Origin: JAENVU01 sp046598395
GTDB taxonomy: Bacteria > Actinomycetota > Acidimicrobiia > IMCC26256 > JAENVU01
Reading direction: 5' to 3'
Length of the DNA: 59,091 bases
NCBI GenBank assembly: GCA_046598395.1
Contig: JBKJIQ010000017.1
Span: forward strand, 1-59,091
The notes beneath the pieces are model-generated. The model was given only the letters and a program-made list of their open reading frames with translations, made no database searches and was not told where the DNA came from. A program made the translations under genes and the position numbers. Position 1 is the first letter of the stretch. Each line of letters opens with the position of its first letter. Shown here piece after piece: positions 53,674-59,091 of the stretch.

Positions 53674-54113
53674 CAGTCACCGGCCGGGCGGAGGTGGCCG
53701 TAGCGGACTCGAGCCGGCGTGCGACGCGGCGTCGGCTCCGAGTCCTCTACGTCGATCCGCCACCTGAGCGCAGCGAGCGCCTTCGGGCCGACACCATGCG
53801 CGGCCTCGATCTGGCGTATCTCGACCAGCTCGGACGCGTTGCCGACACCACGCCAAAACCGGTCACGCAATGCAGCGAGCCGGTACATGGACTCGTCGGT
53901 CTCATGCCACTGCGTTGCTTGCGGCGATGCCCACTCCCGCGCCCACCATGCCCGCGTCGACGCCAACCACGCCTTACCGCCAGGTGCTCGAGCCGGGAGT
54001 TTCGGTGCCGGGCCTGTACGGCCTTCTGCGGGGAGGACAGTCCAACCCACGGTTTGGAGCCCGCGTGTGCCACGGCGCGAGCCTGGCGACGGGAGAGGAC
54101 CGTTACCGGCCAT
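53673..54113 (-). CDS. small-terminase-like phage protein
   Basis: A 146-residue protein starting MAGNGPLPSPGSRRGTR, with TVLPAEGRTGPAPKLPARAP, WWAREWASPQATQWHE and EIRQIEAAHGVGPKALAALR. This pattern fits actinobacterial prophage proteins annotated as P27-like terminase small subunit. The role would be recognition of the element's DNA for packaging. No large subunit is encoded here. The assignment rests on pattern memory and needs a profile search. Confidence 0.6.
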   Translation of the reverse strand: MAGNGPLPSPGSRRGTRGLQTVGWTVLPAEGRTGPAPKLPARAPGGKAWLASTRAWWAREWASPQATQWHETDESMYRLAALRDRFWRGVGNASELVEIRQIEAAHGVGPKALAALRWRIDVEDSEPTPRRTPARVRYGHLRPAGD

Positions 54114-54210
54114 CAGAAACGACCCCGCGAAGGTTCAGACCCGCGCACTTGGCTAGGCGGATACGGGGTCTAGGTGCGGGCGGGTGCGTCCAAAATAAAT
54201 GGCGTTTCAT

Positions 54211-54459
54211 TCACTGGTCTCCTGTTCGGATGATGGTGGTCGGTGCGTTGAGGGCAGGACAGTCGGCGTCGTGTCGGACGGTGACGTTGGCGAGCCATGT
54301 AGGGCCGGTGTGCCGTTCGGTGATCCACTGCTCCCCGGCGTTGCGCTCGACCGACTGCAGGTAATCGGGTCCCACTGGGTCGAACAGCGATGGCGTGCGG
54401 GTCGTCTGTTCGTGTCGGTGTTCGGCGAGCGCGGCTCGAGCTTCGGCGAGGCGGCTCAT
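54211..54459 (-). CDS. hypothetical element protein
   Basis: An 82-residue protein (SRLAEARAALAEHRHEQT, LFDPVGPDYLQSVERNAGEQ, HTGPTWLANVTVRHDADCPA). No known motif. It starts at the edge of the repeat array, so the array may be its operator. Similar small ORFs are frequent between helicase and terminase genes in such elements. Confidence 0.55.
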   Translation of the reverse strand: MSRLAEARAALAEHRHEQTTRTPSLFDPVGPDYLQSVERNAGEQWITERHTGPTWLANVTVRHDADCPALNAPTTIIRTGDQ

Positions 54460-54468
54460 CGGGCGTCG

Positions 54469-54659
54469 ACCTCGCCGGGACCTCGCCGGGGACCCGATGC
54501 TGAGACCGGTCGAAACGGAGGGTCGAGCACGCGGGTTTGACCTCGCCGGGATGACCTCGCCGCCTTAGTCTCCGGGCGGCGGGCGAGGTGGTGACCTCGC
54601 CCACGACCGTCGTGCCCTTGGACCTCGCCGCGGCGACGTCGGGCGAGGTGGGGCGAGGT
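54469..54659. repeat. nine-copy 8-bp repeat array, candidate origin or operator
   Basis: ACCTCGCC occurs at 54469, 54480, 54540, 54554, 54594 and 54622, and its reverse complement GGCGAGGT at 54582, 54642 and 54652. Nine exact copies lie in 191 bp, right after the helicase stop and before the next gene. Spacings of 10-14 bp in three pairs place them about one helical turn apart. Iterons of this kind bind replication initiators or repressors. The open frame across them (54456-54689) is low-complexity. Confidence 0.8.
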
Positions 54660-55801
54660 CATTCGTTCACCCCGCAGAGTTCGCGCCAACGGTCGGCGTC
54701 GTCGTGAGTGAACTTGCGGACGTACCGGTAGATCCGTGCCCCGCGCTCGCCGCTCTCCTCTGCGATGCAGCCGAGGAGGGCCGCGGCGTCGATGGCATCT
54801 CTGCGGAGGTTGCGTGCCTTGCCGGGGAGGAGCGTCTCGAGCTTGCCGCGCGGTATCGCCGCCCCCGAGTAGTTCTTGACGGCGTTCGTTGCCTTCGGGA
54901 TGAGTTCAAGGACCGCGGCCAGTTCGTTCGGCTTCGCGCGGTCGCTGGTGACTCCACCGCCGCGCCGCACGTCCCAGGTCATCTGTCCGACGTGTGCGCC
55001 GAGGTCATCATCGAACCGGCCGAGGTCGTAGTCGAGGTCCCAGGTGCGTCCGCCCCATTGCCGGGAGCCGATGTCCATCGTGAGTGCGAACCGGCCGTCT
55101 TCGACGTTCGGTGGGGTCCGGTGGTTGAGGAGCCACCAGGAGTCGCACCACTCGGCGTGTCCGGCCATCGTGATGCGTTTGAGTCCGTTGCCGTTTCCGG
55201 TCTGGTTGAAGTGGTTGACGATGAGGAGGCTTGTGCCGTCCTGGCAGACGAGTTCGCGTAGTCCGTTGAGGACTGCGCCGGTTTGGTAGAGGTCGCGGGC
55301 GTCGGTTTCGGTCGACGCGTACGAATACCAAGGGTCGATGACGACAAGTGCCGGTTGGTGTGTGTCGAGTTCGGCCTGGATGGCGTCTCGGAACGCGCTC
55401 GACGTGACTGGCGCAGACTCGACGGAGTAGCGAACCATCGTCCGCAGGTCGTCCACGGTTGCGCCGTAGGCGTGTGCGTTGCGTTCGTATCGACGGAGGA
55501 AGAGGTTGCGGCCACCTTCCCCCGAGAAGATGACCGACGAGAACGCTCGGGGTGTCGGGAACTTGCCGAGGACGTCGACGCCGAGACCGCCACCGATGGC
55601 GATCGCGAGGGCAGTAGTCGACTTGAGCGCCTTCTCTGCGCCGGCCATCTCGCCGTAGGTGTCTTCGAGGATGAGACCGCCGACGAGGAAGCTCGGCGGT
55701 TCGATGTGGAACGGGTCGGGGATGCTCTCAACGCGCAGGACGCGCGCCGGCTCGGGAACATCTTCGACGGGTACCAACGCTGAGACGTTCGGCAGGTTCA
55801 T
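54659..55801 (-). CDS. RepA-like hexameric helicase/ATPase
   Basis: A 380-residue AAA_25/RepA-family ATPase. The Walker A is a variant, AGAEKALKSTTALA (residues about 54-67), with Walker B PALVVIDPWYSY and the motif SLLIVNHFNQTG. A winged-helix-like C-terminal part follows. Such proteins unwind DNA at the origin of plasmids and satellites. It overlaps the primase gene by 4 nt (ATGA). Confidence 0.82.
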   Translation of the reverse strand: MNLPNVSALVPVEDVPEPARVLRVESIPDPFHIEPPSFLVGGLILEDTYGEMAGAEKALKSTTALAIAIGGGLGVDVLGKFPTPRAFSSVIFSGEGGRNLFLRRYERNAHAYGATVDDLRTMVRYSVESAPVTSSAFRDAIQAELDTHQPALVVIDPWYSYASTETDARDLYQTGAVLNGLRELVCQDGTSLLIVNHFNQTGNGNGLKRITMAGHAEWCDSWWLLNHRTPPNVEDGRFALTMDIGSRQWGGRTWDLDYDLGRFDDDLGAHVGQMTWDVRRGGGVTSDRAKPNELAAVLELIPKATNAVKNYSGAAIPRGKLETLLPGKARNLRRDAIDAAALLGCIAEESGERGARIYRYVRKFTHDDADRWRELCGVNE

Positions 55802-56826
55802 GCGAACACCAGCCGTTCCCGCATCCGGACCGCTTCGCGCGCCGCTTCGGGCAAGGTCCGTTCGGTGAGGAGTGCCCAGGCGCGGAACTTGGTGAGGCCG
55901 TGCGGGTTACCTGGCTCAGTGACGGGCAGCAGAGTGTTCGGCGAGTAGACGAACAGGAGGCCGTGCAGAACAGTGGCCGATACCTTCGAGGTCGCGGCAG
56001 GGTGTCGCCATCCGGAACCGTCGCTCTCGCCGTCACCTGCGACGAGCTGCCACGGTGCCGGCGCGTATCCCTGGAGCACGTCGGTCCAGGTGTGCGCCTC
56101 ACGGAACCAGTCGGCCGGACTGTCGCCGTGCGCCGGGGTCGGACGCGCGGCGCGGCGTTGCACCTTGGGCCGTTCGGGTCGCAGTAGGGCGACGAACCAC
56201 GTCGGGAGCGCGACCGGCGCGAGGTCGTTCAGCCATTCGTAGGGTCGGCCGGTATCGGGATGCAGCGACGGTGGAAGCACCGTGTACCCGCGACCGCCAA
56301 ACTTCAGGTCGATACCGGTGCGACCGAACCGCGTGGCCGTAGTCGTCCCACCTGGTGCGAGGTAGTACCGGTGGGTCCCACCGTCACCGCGACCAGAACG
56401 AGCGGTCAGGGTCTCGGGTAGTGGCGCGTGTTTCGCTTCGAGGGCTTCGAGGGCAAGGTGCCCGTCGTGACGGGGGTCGACGTCGACGACGATGAGGCCG
56501 TCAGGAACTCGGGCACCAACGTTCGCGCTCGGTCTCCCGGCGAACATCTCTGCGGCACGCTCGGGGTCGGTGGTCCCGTCGTAGACGCCGTGGCCGAGAC
56601 GGCCGCACTCACCGTGACAACGGCCGCGCAACGGGTCTCCCAAAGGATGGGCCGACCTGATGGCAGGGTGCTTGCCGTTGAGCGGGAAAACAGGCCAGCC
56701 GGCCAACGCGTAGTCAAGCGGTGATGGTCCGACCTCGGGTGTAACCTTGTCAGTAGCTGCTGTGAGGGTGGCTGTGTTGACTGCGTTGAGCCCGGACCCC
56801 ACATCCGGGCTTCTTCGCGCAGTCAT
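55798..56826 (-). CDS. bifunctional DNA primase/polymerase (Prim-Pol)
   Basis: A 342-residue protein with the Prim-Pol fold: YALAGWPVFPLNGKHPA, then NVGARVPDGLIVVDVDPRHD with the metal-binding Asp pair, SGRGDGGTHRYYLAPGG, and LKFGGRGYTVLPPSLHP. It would prime and start replication of the element with the adjacent helicase. The start overlaps the preceding gene's stop by 4 nt. Confidence 0.87.
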   Translation of the reverse strand: MTARRSPDVGSGLNAVNTATLTAATDKVTPEVGPSPLDYALAGWPVFPLNGKHPAIRSAHPLGDPLRGRCHGECGRLGHGVYDGTTDPERAAEMFAGRPSANVGARVPDGLIVVDVDPRHDGHLALEALEAKHAPLPETLTARSGRGDGGTHRYYLAPGGTTTATRFGRTGIDLKFGGRGYTVLPPSLHPDTGRPYEWLNDLAPVALPTWFVALLRPERPKVQRRAARPTPAHGDSPADWFREAHTWTDVLQGYAPAPWQLVAGDGESDGSGWRHPAATSKVSATVLHGLLFVYSPNTLLPVTEPGNPHGLTKFRAWALLTERTLPEAAREAVRMRERLVFA

Positions 56827-57083
56827 GACGCGCGACGAGAACGTCGAGCCTGGGCACTCTTCAGAGCTAGACCCGCGAAGTACGCCTTCCGCGCCGATTC
56901 GGCACGGCGCTTGCGTTCGGCATCGGGAAGGCTGCCATCGGGGTCGACCTCGCGCTCGAAGCGATCGAGGAAAGCGAGACGACCAGGCGCGGTACGAGCG
57001 CCAGGGTCAGACGTGCGCGCCCAAGATGTATGGGCGGCTTTTCGGGCGCGTAGAGATCGCTCGGTGGGAGGAAGTGCGGGCAC
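56823..57083 (-). CDS. small conserved-type actinobacterial protein
   Basis: An 86-residue basic helical protein (RSLRARKAAHTSWARTSDPG, LAFLDRFEREVDPDG, KAYFAGLALKSAQARR). Short proteins of this pattern are common in actinobacterial genomes and have no assigned function. It overlaps the primase by 4 nt, so it is the first gene of the replication operon. GTG start. Confidence 0.65.
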   Translation of the reverse strand: MPALPPTERSLRARKAAHTSWARTSDPGARTAPGRLAFLDRFEREVDPDGSLPDAERKRRAESARKAYFAGLALKSAQARRSRRAS

Positions 57084-57176
57084 AGGTCACCTCTTGGGTT
57101 TTCCCTGTGCCACCAGGAGGCGACGCGTCGCGCGTCAGGCCGAACTACAAGAGCCACTATAGAGCACAGCGCTGGC

Positions 57177-57665
57177 TCAGAGGCTGACATCCAAGCGTCG
57201 GTTCTGAGCTCGCGCCGACCGTGCGGTTTCGAGCAGCACACCTAAGCCGAGCGAGCGCACCCCGCCGTGTCCCTTCCGGTTGCACGACGCGTGTAACGGT
57301 CGGCCTTCGATGTCGGGGTGCTCGAGTAATAGGAAACACGCCGACGGGGGCGCGTCATACCGATTGCCCGTCCGGTGGCGATACTCACCCAATCTTTCGG
57401 TTCCTACGCGCGCAGGTCGATCGACCGCGCGTACCCCGATAATGGGACCCGCTCGGTAGGCGGAGACAAACAGAGCGCCAGCAGGAGTGTCGAGGACCTC
57501 AGCGATCCTTACCGAACACGCCTGCCCTTCCATGCCAGGGCAGTAGACGCGGACCAGCGGTTTCCACGGCAGACCGCGCCGGTCCTCGGGGAGCGGCCCG
57601 AAGGTCGCACCGGTCGGTAGCGACTCGAGCAGACGATCGAGGGCGTCCCCGTTCTGTTCGCTCAC
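57177..57665 (-). CDS. hypothetical protein coupled to the right integrase
   Basis: A 162-residue protein. The GTG start overlaps the integrase stop (GTGA). Cys and His residues are spread as in a zinc-binding protein (VYCPGMEGQACSVRI, SACFLLLEHPDIEG, HASCNRKGHGGV). No family recognised. Possibly a DNA-binding or directionality factor acting with the integrase (inference only). Confidence 0.6.
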   Translation of the reverse strand: MSEQNGDALDRLLESLPTGATFGPLPEDRRGLPWKPLVRVYCPGMEGQACSVRIAEVLDTPAGALFVSAYRAGPIIGVRAVDRPARVGTERLGEYRHRTGNRYDAPPSACFLLLEHPDIEGRPLHASCNRKGHGGVRSLGLGVLLETARSARAQNRRLDVSL

Positions 57666-58636
57666 AGCCGGTCCCCGAGTCCGAGGGCGCGGCCGGATGC
57701 TTGTGCACGTTCGGCGGCGGCCGATCGCCCGTAGCGATGCGCCATCGTCGGCGAAGACCAACCGGCCAAGAACATCAGGTCCCCTTCGCTGCCGCCTTGC
57801 GCGCGAAACTCATGCGCCCAGGTGTGGCGCAACCGGTGAGGGTTGATCGGTGGTATCCCGGCCTGCTCGCATCGGCTCTTGAGGATCTGCGCGACACCGG
57901 AGGGCCCGAGGGGTCCTTTGCTGGTGAGCCAGAGCGCCGGATTCGCCGCGAACCGATGGGCTTTGCGTTCCCGAACGTACCGGGCGAGTGCTTCACCGGT
58001 CGAGAGTGAGATCGGCACGAACCGGGTGCCGGTCTTGCCGGTCACGAGGAGCAGATCATTGCGGCGTTCCCAGTCTTCGACGCGGAGGCCGACGAGTTCG
58101 CCGAGGCGTGCGCCGGTGTCGATCAGGATCCGAATCAGGGCCTGGTCGCGTCGGTCGCGGAAGCTTTTGCCCGCACAACTCGCGAGCAGGGCGCGCAGGT
58201 CGGGGAGTGCCACCACGGGGATCGGGCGGGGCCGCTCGTCGCCCGGTGGGTCGGCGCGGGCGAACGCGTTGGTGGTCTCGAACTCGCGGGAGTACCAGCC
58301 GAAGAACGGTCGGAGGTTGCGCCACAAGATGCGGCGCGTGGCCGGGTCCAATACCTTGGCGACATGGTCACCGGTCGTGGGGTCGAGGACTTCGATGGCT
58401 CGACCGTTGCGGATCGCGGGCATCGTTGCGAGCGCATCGGCCCACTGGTTGATGATCCGCCGATCAATCTTCGCGGGTTCTGGGGAAATCCCCTGGCTCT
58501 GGGCCCACCGCCAGAAGTTCACGAAGGACTTCCGGTAGACCGATGCGGTCTGCGGGGAACGGCCGCGGCGTGCGAGGCTGCGCCGGTAATCGTTCCACAG
58601 CTCTTCGAGTTCCGGGTCGAATTCGGTCTCCGCCAC
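57662..58636 (-). CDS. tyrosine recombinase (right integrase)
   Basis: A 324-residue integrase with the core-binding domain (YRRSLARRGRSPQTASVYRK) and a full catalytic set: Arg in DTGARLGELVGL, Lys in VTGKTGTRFVPI, HxxR in NPHRLRHTWAHEF, Trp in place of the last His (LAGWSS) and Tyr in MAHRYGRS. It lies 99 nt from the intact tRNA, the usual position of the integrase that made the junction. Confidence 0.9.
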   Translation of the reverse strand: MAETEFDPELEELWNDYRRSLARRGRSPQTASVYRKSFVNFWRWAQSQGISPEPAKIDRRIINQWADALATMPAIRNGRAIEVLDPTTGDHVAKVLDPATRRILWRNLRPFFGWYSREFETTNAFARADPPGDERPRPIPVVALPDLRALLASCAGKSFRDRRDQALIRILIDTGARLGELVGLRVEDWERRNDLLLVTGKTGTRFVPISLSTGEALARYVRERKAHRFAANPALWLTSKGPLGPSGVAQILKSRCEQAGIPPINPHRLRHTWAHEFRAQGGSEGDLMFLAGWSSPTMAHRYGRSAAAERAQASGRALGLGDRL

Positions 58637-58735
58637 GTTCGGGCCGCTCCATAATCTCTTGGTTTAGAAGCGCTATGCTATCAGCGCCGCCTCGCCCGAG
58701 ATGGCAATACAGTAGAGAACACAGTGAGAATCATC

Positions 58736-58811
58736 GGGGCCGTAGCTCAGTGGTTAGAGCAGGGGACTCATAATCCCTCGGTCGAAGGTTCGATCCCTTC
58801 CGGCCCCACCA
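58736..58811 (+). tRNA. tRNA-Met (anticodon CAT), right attachment site
   Basis: A full cloverleaf: acceptor GGGGCCG/CGGCCCC, D-arm GCTC/GAGC, anticodon stem GGGGA/TCCCT with loop CTCATAA (CAT), T-arm GAAGG/CCTTC with loop TTCGATC, and encoded CCA. It is probably elongator tRNA-Met; tRNA-Ile with a modified CAU anticodon cannot be excluded. Its first 38 bases are duplicated at 49408. Confidence 0.94.
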
Positions 58812-58824
58812 TCATTTGCCCAGG

Positions 58825-59091
58825 TCAGAGGGCATGCAGAGCTCTGACGGTGGGTGCGCCGTCGGGGTTGAGTCCGCGCCTAGTCCGCGAAAAATTTCGG
58901 TCAAGCGCGTCGAGACGGTCCGCGAGGCCGTCGAGATCGGCGTCGAAAACGTGTCCGTAGACCGTCAACGTGAAGGCCGCCGAGCCGTGACCGAGGACCA
59001 CTTGCACGGCCTTGGGAGACGCGCCGGCGCTGATGAGCCGGGCCGGGGGGGAATGGCGGAGAACGTGGAGCACGACCGCGGGGAGGTGGAG
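58825..59091 (-). CDS. tyrosine integrase, C-terminal part, runs off the window
   Basis: The last 80-90 residues of a phage integrase: HVLRHSPPARLISAGASP (HxxR box), VVLGHGSAAFTLTVYGHVFD (His and nucleophilic Tyr) and DLDGLADRLDALD. The stop lies 14 nt after the tRNA CCA. This is the classic position of an integrase using the tRNA 3' end. It starts beyond the window edge. A run of Gs at 59043-59049 within it could hide a frameshift. Confidence 0.8.
   Translation of the reverse strand, partial: LHLPAVVLHVLRHSPPARLISAGASPKAVQVVLGHGSAAFTLTVYGHVFDADLDGLADRLDALDRNFSRTRRGLNPDGAPTVRALHAL

Larger units (their letters stand above)
49446..58735. mobile_element. phiRv1/phiRv2-like satellite element integrated at tRNA(CAT)
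   Basis: About 9.3 kb between a duplicated tRNA 5' half and an intact tRNA. The order is: small gene and integrase (plus strand) at the left; then, all on the minus strand, a zinc-ribbon protein, HK97-fold capsid, prohead protease, a small ORF, small-terminase-like protein, a small ORF, repeat array, RepA-like helicase, primase-polymerase, two small ORFs and a second integrase. No portal, large terminase, tail or lysis gene is visible. phiRv1 and phiRv2 of M. tuberculosis have a similar size and content. It probably depends on a helper phage for packaging and tails (inference). Confidence 0.82.

Noticed and set aside
53112..54173. 353-codon plus-strand frame in the element
   Set aside because: It runs opposite the small-terminase-like gene and its neighbours, is Arg/Pro-rich and has no motif.
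54456..54689. Minus-strand frame of 77 codons across the repeat array
   Set aside because: Its sequence is Arg/Gly-rich and made largely by the 8-bp repeats; no motif or ribosome site supports a protein.

Overview
The window is a high-GC chromosomal segment from an actinomycete, most likely class Acidimicrobiia (inference). Three things support this. Gene order is actinobacterial: comEA-comEC-holA/rpsT/lepA/hemW/hrcA-dnaJ-rsmE/bldD/phoH-ybeY-CNNM-era, then a cta operon, uppS, recO, glyS, ppdK, dgt, dnaG and a primary sigma factor. There is a BldD homologue. GTG starts are frequent, and several sit only 6-9 nt after a TANNNT box, as expected for leaderless mRNAs.

Layout. Positions 1-4.8 kb are a decayed accessory patch: a 5'-broken DUF1524-RAMA gene, an intact GmrSD/DUF262 gene, a hypothetical gene, and remnants of a tyrosine integrase and a large serine recombinase pointing away from each other, ending in tRNA-Ala(GGC). 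A VapBC-type pair follows. Positions 5.7-43.6 kb are core genome: leuS, DNA uptake, DNA polymerase delta, S20, LepA, heat-shock control (hrcA with a variant CIRCE site, dnaJ), rRNA maturation (rsmE, ybeY, era, phoH), a caa3-type oxidase operon with two cupredoxins, uppS, nudix, recO, glyS, a J-RDD membrane protein, pyruvate phosphate dikinase, dGTPase, primase and sigma factor. Intergenic spaces hold several long hairpins. Two identical 48-bp copies of one flank an AbiEi/DUF559-like gene. Positions 43.6-49.2 kb carry tRNA-Asn(GTT) overlapped by a LAGLIDADG-like gene, an acyl-CoA dehydrogenase, an acyltransferase, an FMN-binding protein and a DinB protein.

Positions 49.4-58.7 kb form a compact integrated element of about 9.3 kb. 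It lies between a duplicated tRNA 5' half and an intact tRNA(CAT). It encodes two tyrosine recombinases (one near each end), a primase-polymerase, a RepA-like helicase, a nine-copy 8-bp repeat array (candidate origin or operator), a small-terminase-like protein, a minimal HK97-type protease and an HK97-fold capsid protein. I see no portal, large terminase or tail genes. This resembles the phiRv1/phiRv2 prophage-like elements of Mycobacterium tuberculosis and capsid-forming phage satellites. A further integrase runs off the right edge directly after the tRNA, so a second element probably follows in tandem. The satellite-like element, its repeat array and its unusual 5'-half tRNA junction are the most interesting parts of the window.
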